Positions 1 to 7,395 of a stretch of 11,732 bases of DNA are shown here, in pieces (positions within the stretch are counted from its first letter, which is position 1; each line of letters begins with the position of its first letter). Under the pieces are notes generated by a model. It was not told where the DNA came from. It did no database searches and worked only from the letters and a program-made list of their open reading frames with translations. The position numbers and the translations under genes were made by a program. The DNA lies in NCBI GenBank assembly GCA_021795255.1, contig JAJYPQ010000089.1:1-11732 (forward strand), given 5' to 3'. The DNA is from Pseudomonadota bacterium (lineage in GTDB: Bacteria > Pseudomonadota > Gammaproteobacteria > Acidiferrobacterales > Acidiferrobacteraceae).

Positions 1-116
<116 letters not shown>

Positions 117-122
117 CTAGAG

Positions 123-188
123 CCAATAAAGGCTACGGCAGAATGGGTGATGAGACCTAAGAGGTCCGCCTTTATTGGGGGCGTAGCC
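123..188 (-). promoter_or_regulatory. Structured leader of the second P-II gene, pseudoknot-capable
   Basis: Three sets of complementary segments lie just upstream of the P-II ribosome binding site. An 11-bp perfect inverted repeat pairs 123-133 (CCAATAAAGGC) with 168-178. A 7-bp pair joins 131-137 (GGCTACG) with 182-188. A 5-bp hairpin with a 3-base loop sits at 154-166 (GACCT AAG AGGTC). On the minus-strand RNA the order of arms is a, b, hairpin, a', b', so the two long pairings cross. They could form a pseudoknot or be alternative folds, since a' and b' share two or three bases. The b' arm ends five bases before the ribosome binding site. The complementarity is seen directly; a regulatory role is inference. 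Confidence 0.4.
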
Positions 189-221
189 GTAAGCCCACGA
201 CCCGCGGCCCCGCAAGCCGCC

Positions 222-227
222 ATTATA
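222..227 (-). promoter_or_regulatory. Candidate -10 element for the second P-II gene
   Basis: The minus strand carries a perfect TATAAT about 118 bases upstream of the P-II start codon. It would start transcription near 215 and include the whole structured leader. No good -35 hexamer is seen at 16-18 bases, and no sigma54 -24/-12 element was found upstream of this copy, unlike the 2343 copy. Confidence 0.3.
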
Positions 228-317
228 GTGATCGGGGGACCGAACGCCTACACCTCGCTTCACGAATTTTTTCTCAGAAACCGGCCTTGGCAGGCTTATG
301 TCTGCCTCCCCGAAGGG

Positions 318-470
318 TTACTTCCTTGGCTTCGGGGTCCGCGCGGCATCGCGCAGGATGACAAAAGCGGCTATGCCGCCCCCTACAGCGAAAACAGCAA
401 GTCCCGGCTCGTAAAAGGCGACGAGAAAGGCGGTTACGACAATAAACAGGCGGATGACAATGGACTTCAT
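318..470 (-). CDS. Small hydrophobic protein, 50 aa, probable inner-membrane protein
   Basis: The minus strand encodes 50 residues beginning MKSIVIRLFIVVTAFLVAFY and ending in a basic tail (RTPKPRK), then TAA. Residues 4-20 and 24-39 are hydrophobic and separated by a short EPG turn. That fits one or two short membrane helices, with the positively charged end probably cytoplasmic. Upstream on the same strand is AAAGGGGG. It lies 16 bases before the ATG, but only about four bases before an in-frame GTG at 482-480, which would give a 54-residue protein and may be the true start. The gene sits between amtB (after its terminator) and the second P-II gene, on the same strand as both. I do not recognise the family. 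Its hydrophobic pattern and clean ribosome binding site argue against chance, but it is unproven. Confidence 0.55.
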   Translation of the reverse strand: MKSIVIRLFIVVTAFLVAFYEPGLAVFAVGGGIAAFVILRDAARTPKPRK

Positions 471-540
471 ACGCGTAGACACGGGACCCCCTTTCAGAGA
501 TGGCCTGCTTTAGTCGGCGCCGAGCCCCCTCTGGCCTCTT

Positions 541-569
541 AGGATAGGCGAGATCCGGAACCGACACAA
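541..569 (-). promoter_or_regulatory. Candidate sigma70-type promoter for the small membrane protein
   Basis: The minus strand reads TTGTGT (569-564), a 17-base spacer, then TATCCT (546-541). Transcription would begin near 534, about 50 bases before the GTG/ATG starts of the small membrane protein. The -35 element overlaps the T-tract of the amtB terminator. The match is moderate. Confidence 0.3.
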
Positions 570-594
570 AAAAAGGGCCGGCGAACCGGCCCTT
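568..594 (-). terminator. Intrinsic terminator after amtB
   Basis: The minus strand reads AAGGGCCGG, TTCG, CCGGCCCTT, then a run of Ts. This is a 9-bp stem closed by a UUCG-type tetraloop and followed by U-rich sequence. It lies about 30 bases past the amtB stop and should end the P-II/amtB transcript. Confidence 0.92.
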
Positions 595-623
595 CAACAC
601 CCTAGTGGGCGAGGAGATCGAGC

Positions 624-1931
624 TTAATCACCCAACACCGGCGTGCGTTCGCCATCGCCGTACAAGGCGTAGGCCTGCTCACCATGCGCCGCGTCATCGC
701 CAACCAGGAGATCCTCTTCGGACATCCGCAGCGGGACCACAAAGCTGATGAGCTTGAGCAAGATGTAGGTCACGACGATATTCAAGACAATGATGAAGGC
801 GGCCCCTTCCAATTGCAGGACGACTTGATGCCAGTTACCGTCGATCGCGCCTCCGGGATTGGTCAAGGCATAGGCCGCACATCCGACTTTGGTCGCGAGT
901 ACACCGGTTAATATCCCGCCGAGCAGACCGGCCACGGCATGGGTATGAAACACCCCCAAGGTGTCGTCCACCTTACGGAACAGGCTCAAGCGCTTGCCCA
1001 GCACGTTCATCGTGAACCACGGGATTATCCCCGCACACAGACCGATAATAAGGGCCCCATATCCGCTGACAACGCCAGCGGCCGGGGTGATCGCGACAAG
1101 CCCCGTGATCATTCCCTGTACGGCGCCGATGACTGAGGGCTTCTTGAAGAACTTGATGTCCATGACAGTCCAGGTCAAAAGGCTCATAGCGGTAGCGACA
1201 TTCGTGTTCAAGACAGCAGCGCCCGCGTCACGGCTCGCGGCATACGGGTCACCGCCATTAAAGCCGTTCCATCCCAACCACAAGATCCCGGCACCCACCA
1301 ACATCATGAGCACGTTATTCGGTTGGAAGCTTTCCCGATCGCGAGCAAGACGCGGACCGATCATGGCCGCGCCTACAAACCCGGCGACGCCCGCCGAAAG
1401 ATGAATAACGTAACCGCCCGAATAGTCGATCACGCCAAGCGTCGATAGCCAACCGCCGCCCCAGAGACTGAAAGCCCCGACGGTATAGGAAAACGTCAGC
1501 CAGAGCGGAACAAAGATCATCCAGGCCTTGAAGTTCATGCGCCCCAAGAAGGCGCCGGCCATGATAATCAGGGTGATGGCGGCAAAAACGAACTGGAAGT
1601 AGACCATGGTCGCCATCGGAAAGTTTGCCGACGTGTTGGAAGCGGGGATAACGGCCTGCTTCAGCTCATCCCCCATGGCCGCAATAGGATGCGGCATCCC
1701 AACGAACGACGTCCATTCAGTCCCGAAGCCCATGTTATAGGCCCACAAAATCCAGGCTATCAACACAGCGGCAAACGCATAAAGGCTCATGAAGGCCGAG
1801 TTGATGGCCCACTTCTTTTTGACTATGCCGCCGTAGAGGACGACGAGTCCTGGAACGCTTTGCAGACCTACGACAGTAGCCGCGGTCAGTTGCCAGGCGT
1901 TGTCGCCTGTATTCAGCCACGCTACAGACAT
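624..1931 (-). CDS. amtB: Ammonium channel AmtB
   Basis: This 435-residue polytopic membrane protein belongs to the Amt/Rh ammonium transporter family and conducts ammonium across the inner membrane. Hydrophobic helices fill the protein. Recognisable landmarks are the N-terminal segment [13 protein letters not shown] (residues 28-40), the FAAIT segment near 116, WGGGWL near 157, and Asp169 followed by the first pore histidine, His177 ([12 protein letters not shown]). The second pore histidine is His331 ([12 protein letters not shown]). The C-terminal tail (HGEQAY near 416-421) is the cytosolic region that P-II proteins contact. No cleavable signal peptide is obvious. The ATG is preceded by a strong GGGAGGA. 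It lies 73 bases downstream of the P-II gene, presumably in one operon, and ends at a strong terminator. Confidence 0.96.
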   Translation of the reverse strand: MSVAWLNTGDNAWQLTAATVVGLQSVPGLVVLYGGIVKKKWAINSAFMSLYAFAAVLIAWILWAYNMGFGTEWTSFVGMPHPIAAMGDELKQAVIPASNTSANFPMATMVYFQFVFAAITLIIMAGAFLGRMNFKAWMIFVPLWLTFSYTVGAFSLWGGGWLSTLGVIDYSGGYVIHLSAGVAGFVGAAMIGPRLARDRESFQPNNVLMMLVGAGILWLGWNGFNGGDPYAASRDAGAAVLNTNVATAMSLLTWTVMDIKFFKKPSVIGAVQGMITGLVAITPAAGVVSGYGALIIGLCAGIIPWFTMNVLGKRLSLFRKVDDTLGVFHTHAVAGLLGGILTGVLATKVGCAAYALTNPGGAIDGNWHQVVLQLEGAAFIIVLNIVVTYILLKLISFVVPLRMSEEDLLVGDDAAHGEQAYALYGDGERTPVLGD

Positions 1932-2004
1932 GGTTGTTTCCTCCCGTTCATAATGTTAAGAGCAAGACCAAAGACTGCGGCCTGCACGGTCTTCACGCTG
2001 CGGG

Positions 2005-2447
<443 letters not shown>

Positions 2448-2500
2448 GTGATCCCCCTGTGAGCATGGTCGCAGCAATGGCTGCGCGCGTTAGGGGCAAT

Positions 2501-2516
2501 TGCAGGGAGCGTGCCA
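2501..2516 (-). promoter_or_regulatory. Sigma54 (RpoN) promoter of glnK-amtB
   Basis: The minus strand reads TGGCACGCTCCCTGCA. This matches the sigma54 consensus TGGCAC-N5-TTGCW, with the invariant GG (-25/-24) and GC (-13/-12) separated by ten bases. Position -24 is 2514, so the start point should be near 2490, giving a 147-nt leader to glnK. The downstream genes (glnK-amtB) are classical RpoN/NtrC targets. Confidence 0.85.
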
Positions 2517-2518
2517 AC

Positions 2519-2566
2519 AAAAAAAGAGGGCGGGAGCCGCATAGTTTCTAGCGACTCCCTCCCTCT
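2519..2566 (-). terminator. Intrinsic terminator of metE
   Basis: On the minus strand AGAGGG-A-GGGAG pairs with CTCCC-G-CCCTCT, with one mismatch in an 11-pair stem around an 18-base loop. Seven Ts follow. It lies about 50 bases after the metE stop, and its T-run ends three bases before the sigma54 -24 box of the next operon. Confidence 0.9.
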
Positions 2567-2578
2567 TAGGTCTTACCT

Positions 2579-2595
2579 TGCACCGCCTTGGTGAG
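2579..2595. promoter_or_regulatory. NtrC-like binding site, promoter-proximal
   Basis: The sequence TGCACC-GCCT-TGGTGAG matches the NtrC dyad consensus TGCACC-N4-TGGTGCA at 11 of the 13 defined bases. Its centre is about 97 bp upstream of the predicted sigma54 start point, within the usual enhancer range. It lies just past the metE stop codon. Confidence 0.6.
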
Positions 2596-2610
2596 CACCC
2601 TCACCCACGA

Positions 2611-2627
2611 TGCTCTATCTTGGTGCG
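2611..2627. promoter_or_regulatory. NtrC-like binding site, distal, overlapping the metE stop codon
   Basis: The sequence TGCTCT-ATCT-TGGTGCG matches the NtrC dyad consensus at 10 of 13 defined bases. Its centre is 32 bp (about three helical turns) from the proximal site. That is the same phasing as the paired NtrC sites of the E. coli glnA enhancer. It includes the metE stop codon (2615-2617), so the enhancer is partly inside coding sequence. Confidence 0.45.
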
Positions 2628-4906
2628 GACTCCGCCTCCTTGCGGAGAGACTCGGCCGCCGCCACCATATTGCGCAGCGCACTTTCCGTCTCTGGCCAAT
2701 TTCGGGTCTTCAGGCCACAGTCTGGATTGACCCAGAGGTGCGCGGCTGGGAGCACCTTCCCGGCCTTGCGCATAAGCCGCACCATTTCCTCGGTCGAGGG
2801 AACGCGTGGCGAATGAATATCGTAAACACCCGGCCCGATCTCGTTGGGATAACGGAAATTCACGAACGCATCGAGAAGCTCCATGTCTGAGCGCGACGTT
2901 TCGATAGTGATTACGTCGGCATCCATTTCGGCTACCGCCTCAATAATATCGTTGAACTCCGCATAACACATATGGGTGTGTATCTGCGTCTCGTCAGCGA
3001 CACCCCCCGAGGAGACCCGGAAGGCCCGAACCGCCCAAGCTAGGTAGGCCTTGTGGTCCTCTCGACGTAGGGGCAGTCCTTCGCGAACCGCCGGTTCATC
3101 GATCTGGATGACGCGAATGCCAGCCCGCTCGAGGTCATGGACTTCGTCACGGATGGCAAAAGCGATCTGGAGCGTGGTGTCGGACCGCGGCTGGTCGTTT
3201 CTCACAAACGACCATTGAAGGATGGTGACAGGGCCCGTCAACATGCCCTTCATGGGTTTTTTGGTCAGCGATTGGGCGTATTTCGCCCACTCGACCGTCA
3301 TGGCCGTGGGACGCGACACGTCGCCAAAGATGATCGGCGGCTTGACCGCGCGCGAGCCATAGCTTTGCACCCAACCATAATCGGTGAAGGCAAAGCCTTG
3401 GAGCTGTTCGCCGAAATACTCCACCATATCGTTGCGTTCAGCCTCGCCGTGAACCAAGACATCGAGACCGATCTCCTCTTGTTTACGCACAGCGAGCGCA
3501 ATCTCAGCTTGCATCCGCTTCTCGTACTCGCGGACATCAATACGGCCAGCCTTGAAATCCCGCCGCGCCGCACGGATCTCGGCGGTCTGCGGAAAGGAAC
3601 CGATAGTGGTGGTCGGGAATAAGGGCAACTTCAGATGCGCGCGCTGCGCAGCCCGGCGTTGAACAAAGGCCTGCTTGCGACTGGCGTCGGCGGGCCGGAC
3701 GCCGGCCACCCGCGCCTTCACCGTCGCGTTATGGATACGCTTGGACGAGGCCCGGTCCTTAACCACCTTGCGGCTTTCCGTAAGCGCTTCTGCTATCGCG
3801 CCCTCGCCTTCGTCCAATCCGCGCTTCAAGAGACCAACCTCGGTCATCTTCTGGGTCGCAAACGCAAGCCAGCTGCGAATCTCGACATCCAGACGCTGCT
3901 CCCTCATGAGATCGACCGGGACATGCAGAAGCGAGCAACTGCTAGCGACCGCAATCCCACCTTTTCGGCCTTTAGCCTGGGCCAACACCTTCAAGGCGGC
4001 ATCCAGATCGGCACGCCAGATATTGCGGCCATCAACGACGCCAAGCGACAAGAGCTTATCTTCGGGTAAGGTCTTCAGGACCTGAGGGAGCTGGCTTGCA
4101 CCACGCACGAGGTCCACATGGAGCCCGGCGACGGGCAAGCGGCAGGCGAGGTCCAGGTTGACGCCCAAACTTTCGAAATAGGTGGTCAGCAGAAGCTTGG
4201 GCCCAGCACTGCTTAGGCCCTCATAGGCCTTGGGATAGGCCGCAGTCCAGGCCTCGGGAAGATCCAGAACCAGCGCCGGCTCATCGATCTGCACCCACTC
4301 CACCCCTAAAGCGGCCAGCTTCTTTAAGATCTGCTGGTACACCGGCAAGAGCTTGGGCAAAAGTGAAAGTCTGTCGAAGTCCTCGCCCTTGGCCTTACCC
4401 AGCCACAGATAGCTGATAGGTCCGACGAGAACGGCTTTGACCGGGAACCCCCCGGCCTTGGCCTCGGCGACATCGGAAAAGAGACGCGGAGAAGACACCG
4501 CAAAATGCTGGTCCTGCTGGAACTCGGGCACGATGTAATGGTAATTCGTGTCGAACCATTTCGTCATTTCGCAGGCGTAGGTCGCCTTTCCCGTAGGCGC
4601 CACGCCGCGTGCCATGCGAAAGAAGGTGTCGAGATCTACTTCCGGTCCGGTCCACTCAAATCGCGGTGGCACCACCCCCAGAAGGGCGCTGGTCTCAAGC
4701 ATGTGGTCGTACCAAGCGAAGTCCCCGACCGTAACGAAATCGAGACCCGCCGCCTTCTGGGCCTGCCAAGCCCGCTTCCGAAGGTCTTTGCCGACCTCCA
4801 ACAAGGCCTCTTGGGTCAGAGTCCCCTTCCAATAAGCCTCTAAGGCCTTCTTAAACTCGCGGTCAGCGCCGAGGCGGGGGAAACCAAGGATGTGTGCAAT
4901 ACTCAT
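2615..4906 (-). CDS. metE: Cobalamin-independent methionine synthase MetE
   Basis: This 763-residue protein transfers the methyl group of 5-methyltetrahydropteroyl-polyglutamate to homocysteine, the last step of methionine synthesis in the cytosol. The N-terminal half opens with [13 protein letters not shown], and the catalytic C-terminal half begins near the [12 protein letters not shown] motif. Zinc ligands are all present: His645, Cys647 ([11 protein letters not shown]), Glu669 (ITIETS) and Cys730 (NPDCGLKTR), each four residues later than in E. coli MetE. The reading frame is open to 5200, but the family start is the ATG at 4906, preceded by CCGGAG. Length agrees with the family (about 750-765). 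It is divergent from cfa and ends at its own terminator. A terminator-like hairpin in the leader may regulate it. Confidence 0.97.
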   Translation of the reverse strand: MSIAHILGFPRLGADREFKKALEAYWKGTLTQEALLEVGKDLRKRAWQAQKAAGLDFVTVGDFAWYDHMLETSALLGVVPPRFEWTGPEVDLDTFFRMARGVAPTGKATYACEMTKWFDTNYHYIVPEFQQDQHFAVSSPRLFSDVAEAKAGGFPVKAVLVGPISYLWLGKAKGEDFDRLSLLPKLLPVYQQILKKLAALGVEWVQIDEPALVLDLPEAWTAAYPKAYEGLSSAGPKLLLTTYFESLGVNLDLACRLPVAGLHVDLVRGASQLPQVLKTLPEDKLLSLGVVDGRNIWRADLDAALKVLAQAKGRKGGIAVASSCSLLHVPVDLMREQRLDVEIRSWLAFATQKMTEVGLLKRGLDEGEGAIAEALTESRKVVKDRASSKRIHNATVKARVAGVRPADASRKQAFVQRRAAQRAHLKLPLFPTTTIGSFPQTAEIRAARRDFKAGRIDVREYEKRMQAEIALAVRKQEEIGLDVLVHGEAERNDMVEYFGEQLQGFAFTDYGWVQSYGSRAVKPPIIFGDVSRPTAMTVEWAKYAQSLTKKPMKGMLTGPVTILQWSFVRNDQPRSDTTLQIAFAIRDEVHDLERAGIRVIQIDEPAVREGLPLRREDHKAYLAWAVRAFRVSSGGVADETQIHTHMCYAEFNDIIEAVAEMDADVITIETSRSDMELLDAFVNFRYPNEIGPGVYDIHSPRVPSTEEMVRLMRKAGKVLPAAHLWVNPDCGLKTRNWPETESALRNMVAAAESLRKEAESAPR

Positions 4907-4950
4907 GACTCTCCGGGGCACGCGCCCATATCGATAATGAAGTTGGGGGC

Positions 4951-4973
4951 AAAAAGGCGCCGCCGCAGGCACC
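4951..4973 (-). terminator. Terminator-like hairpin in the metE leader
   Basis: The minus strand reads GGTGCC, a TGCGGC loop, GGCGCC, then TTTTTG. That is a six-pair GC-rich stem with one G-U pair followed by five Ts, about 45 bases before the metE start. It could act as an attenuator. The stem is short, and no leader peptide or ligand-binding fold was recognised. Confidence 0.4.
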
Positions 4974-4988
4974 CGCAGTGGCTTCCGG

Positions 4989-5017
4989 AGGCTAACCTTG
5001 GGAGCCCAGCGAGTCAA
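4989..5017 (-). promoter_or_regulatory. Candidate sigma70-type promoter for metE
   Basis: The minus strand reads TTGACT (5017-5012), a 17-base spacer, then TAGCCT (4994-4989). The -35 is strong and the -10 weak. Transcription would start near 4982, placing the leader hairpin in the first 35 bases of the transcript. Confidence 0.35.
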
Positions 5018-5057
5018 TGGGCTCGCGGGTTCTCCAGCACGGGTCGCTGGACCTATA

Positions 5058-5086
5058 GCCCTTGCGGGCGCAAGTGGTGCTAGAAT
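5058..5086 (+). promoter_or_regulatory. Candidate extended -10 promoter for cfa
   Basis: The plus strand reads TGCTAGAAT at 5078-5086, an extended -10 (TG, one base, then TAGAAT). The -35 region near 5058-5063 is poor, as is tolerated with an extended -10. The start point would be near 5093, giving a leader of about 75 bases. Confidence 0.45.
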
Positions 5087-5168
5087 CTCCAGACCGAAAT
5101 CGAAAAAGGGATGGCGCCGAAACAACGTGGCGCGGTTATCCGCCCAGCTTTTACTATTGGAGGGGCCC

Positions 5169-6365
5169 ATGCTCGAAGGGATTTTGAGCAACACGATCAA
5201 AACCGGTTCCCTGACGGTACGCTATCCGGATGGGCGGACCGAACAGTATGGGCAGGGCGCGCCCGCGGCCGAGTGGCGCATCAAAGACCGGGGCATCATC
5301 AGAAGGCTCCTCAAGGACCCTTGGTTCGAGCTCGGCGAAACCTATATGGAAGGCGGCTGGGACGCCCCTCAGGGCCTTGAAAACCTTATTGAAATCTTTC
5401 TCCGCAACATCCCGGAAACCCAGCCTTTGCCAATCCTAGGGGCCCTGAAAAAGCGACTTGAGCAGGCCAACCCCATTACTCTTAGCCGCCGCCACGTGAC
5501 CCACCACTACGACCTGGACGAGACCCTTTTCCGGCTGTTCCTCGATCGCGACCTGCACTACTCCTGTGCGTACTTCACTGAGCCCGAGATCAGCCTTGAG
5601 GAGGCCCAAAGGGCCAAATGCGAGCTTATTCGGCGCAAACTCGAGCTCAAAGCCGGCGACCGGGTGCTCGATATCGGTTGTGGCTGGGGCGGTCTCGCGC
5701 TGCACCTCGCCGCCGAGGCGCAGGTAGAGGTGACTGGTCTCACACTGTCTCGCGAACAACTGCGCGTCGCCAACGCGCGCGCCAGCGAACAAGGCCTGAG
5801 CCAGCAGGTACGATTTTGCCTAGAGGATTACCGCGAACATGAGGGCCTCTACGACAAGGTCGTGAGCGTAGGCATGTTCGAGCATGTGGGTGTCCCCCAT
5901 TACGAAACCTTCTTTGCCCGCCTGAAGGACCGATTGGTGCCCGAGGGTCTAGCTCTCATCCACCACATCGGCCGCAGCGGCCCCCCAGGACACACGAACC
6001 CCTGGATCCGCAAACACATCTTTCCGGGCGGCTATAACCCGGCCCTCTCCGAAGTCGTGCCTGTCATCGAGAAAACGGGGCTTAAGGTCGCGGATATCGA
6101 GGTCTTGAAATTTCATTACGGCTACACCTTGCGGGAATGGCGGAGGCGTTTCCAGGGCCGCCGCCTTGAAGCCGTGCGGCGCTGGGGGGAGTCCTTCGCG
6201 CGCATGTGGGAGTTCTATTTGGCGTCCTGCGAAGCGGCCTTCGCGATCGGCGATTTGGTTGTATTTCACCTGCAGATTGCGCGCTCGCTCGAAGGTCTTC
6301 CGCTCACTCGCGCGCACTGGTATGCGAAAAGCGAGGCGCGAGATCAGATGGCAGAAACGGCCTAG
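5169..6365 (+). CDS. cfa: Cyclopropane-fatty-acyl-phospholipid synthase family methyltransferase
   Basis: This 398-residue SAM-dependent enzyme should add a methylene bridge across the double bond of unsaturated acyl chains in membrane phospholipids. This commonly protects against acid and other stress. The N-terminal lipid-binding region (1-110) leads to the Rossmann methyltransferase core, with SAM motif [10 protein letters not shown] (166-175). Active-site equivalents known from E. coli Cfa are visible: Cys133 (HYSCAYF), Glu238-His239 (MFEHVG), His265-His266 (IHHIGR) and Tyr317/Tyr319. The frame is open back to 4998, but the ATG at 5169 has GGAGGGG six bases upstream and starts at the family N-terminus. 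It converges with cioB with only five bases between stop codons. Membrane cyclopropanation would suit an acid-living organism; that is inference. Confidence 0.93.
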   Translation: MLEGILSNTIKTGSLTVRYPDGRTEQYGQGAPAAEWRIKDRGIIRRLLKDPWFELGETYMEGGWDAPQGLENLIEIFLRNIPETQPLPILGALKKRLEQANPITLSRRHVTHHYDLDETLFRLFLDRDLHYSCAYFTEPEISLEEAQRAKCELIRRKLELKAGDRVLDIGCGWGGLALHLAAEAQVEVTGLTLSREQLRVANARASEQGLSQQVRFCLEDYREHEGLYDKVVSVGMFEHVGVPHYETFFARLKDRLVPEGLALIHHIGRSGPPGHTNPWIRKHIFPGGYNPALSEVVPVIEKTGLKVADIEVLKFHYGYTLREWRRRFQGRRLEAVRRWGESFARMWEFYLASCEAAFAIGDLVVFHLQIARSLEGLPLTRAHWYAKSEARDQMAETA

Positions 6366-6374
6366 GCGTCCTAG
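6362..6374. other. Small hairpin spanning both stop codons of cfa and cioB
   Basis: CTAGG-CGT-CCTAG forms a 5-bp perfect stem with a 3-base loop. It holds the cfa TAG (6363-6365) and the cioB TAG (6371-6373 on the other strand). No T-run follows on either strand, so it is not a convincing intrinsic terminator. Confidence 0.35.
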
Positions 6375-7387
6375 TAGCCGCCGATACCGGTTTTGCCCCG
6401 AAAGGTAACATAAAGGTAAGCGTTGTAGGCGATCATGATCGGGATAAAAAGTCCAACCACGGCCAGCATAAAAATGAGCGTCTCGGAACCTGTTGCGGCA
6501 GCGTAAACGGTGTAGGTGTCAGGAACTATATAAGGGTAGATCGTGAGCCCAAGACCCAGAAATGAACTCAAGAAAATGCCGAGCGTCCAGGCGAACGGGG
6601 CATAAGGGCGACGTAGCCTTAAGGCCTTAAACAAACCCCAAAAAGAAAGGCTTGCGACAAGGGGCAGTAGGCCCAACTCGAAGAAACCGGGAAAGGCAAG
6701 CCAGCGGCGTGCGGCCCACTCATAGCGCAGCGGGGTCAGGACGGTGATGAGGGCGGCTATGATAAAAAGTGCGATGGCCGCCACCTTCGCTACCGGGAAA
6801 AGGACTGTCTGTACCTCGTTTTCTGTTTTCATAATGAGATAGGTCGCCCCCAAAAGGACGTAGCCGATCACAACACCCAGGGCCACAAGGGTGGCAAAGC
6901 CCGTGAACCAGGCGAATAGGCCACCCTGGAAGTGGCCATGGACGACGGTCATGCCGTCTAAAAGGCCGCCTAAGATGTAGCCTTGGCTCACGGCCACCAC
7001 GGCGCTACCTAGACCGAATGCCCACAGCCAGACCGCCTTGCGGTGGGCAAGCTCCCAGTACTCGAAGGACACGCCGCGGAAAATAAAACCGAACAACATA
7101 GCAATCGCCGGAATATAGAGGGCTCGCAGGAGTAAAGCATAGACGAGAGGAAAGGCACCAAACAGGGTTCCACCGAGAACAACGAGCCACGACTCGTTGG
7201 CGTCCCAGACGGTGCTGATGCTGCTCATCATGACCTGGGGGCGAATGCCTTTGCGCATAAAGAGACTGAGGATCCCGACCCCTAAATCGAATCCGTCTAG
7301 TACCACGTAAAAAATGAGAAAGAGGCCCTCGATTGCAAACCAAATGCCGGCCAGAAGATCGTGATCGGGGCTAGGCGCGTGGAGCAT
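6371..7387 (-). CDS. cioB: Cytochrome bd-type quinol oxidase subunit II
   Basis: This 338-residue membrane protein is the second subunit of the bd-family quinol oxidase. It stabilises the haem subunit and may contribute to proton or oxygen channels. Family marks are Asp31 in VVLDGFDLGVG, Asp62 in WDANESWLVVLGG, and the LFGAFPLVYA segment that follows; eight or so hydrophobic helices fill the rest. The ATG at 7387 has AGGAGG four bases upstream. That site overlaps the TAG stop of cioA, so the two genes are translationally adjacent with an 8-base gap. The frame is open upstream into cioA but that is not family sequence. No small third subunit (CydX/CydH-like) can follow, because cfa converges five bases away. 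It could equally be named cydB. Confidence 0.95.
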   Translation of the reverse strand: MLHAPSPDHDLLAGIWFAIEGLFLIFYVVLDGFDLGVGILSLFMRKGIRPQVMMSSISTVWDANESWLVVLGGTLFGAFPLVYALLLRALYIPAIAMLFGFIFRGVSFEYWELAHRKAVWLWAFGLGSAVVAVSQGYILGGLLDGMTVVHGHFQGGLFAWFTGFATLVALGVVIGYVLLGATYLIMKTENEVQTVLFPVAKVAAIALFIIAALITVLTPLRYEWAARRWLAFPGFFELGLLPLVASLSFWGLFKALRLRRPYAPFAWTLGIFLSSFLGLGLTIYPYIVPDTYTVYAAATGSETLIFMLAVVGLFIPIMIAYNAYLYVTFRGKTGIGGY

Positions 7388-7395
7388 AGGACCTC

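Noticed and set aside
153..164. 12-base match AGACCTAAGAGG also present on the minus strand near 2562-2573, near both P-II leaders
   Set aside because: Several 12-base matches are expected by chance in a window of this size, and the positions relative to the two genes differ.
147..542. Plus-strand 131-codon ORF at the left end
   Set aside because: It runs through the leader of the P-II gene and antisense to the small membrane protein and has no recognisable protein features; it is likely a chance frame.
3635..4085. Long plus-strand ORFs opposite metE
   Set aside because: They are mirror frames of a well-conserved GC-rich gene with no domain features of their own.
4907..5100. Cobalamin riboswitch upstream of metE, suggested by GCCACTG on the minus strand
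   Set aside because: The B12 box and the other conserved blocks are not found in the right order. The hit is one short motif, so it is not called.
4998..5168. N-terminal extension of cfa from a TTG
   Set aside because: The ATG at 5169 has a strong ribosome binding site and begins at the family N-terminus; the extension shows no family sequence and spans the likely promoter.
4907..5200. N-terminal extension of metE by 98 codons
   Set aside because: The reading frame is open but the sequence is low-complexity and unlike MetE. The family start with a ribosome binding site is at 4906, and the region is the cfa promoter area.
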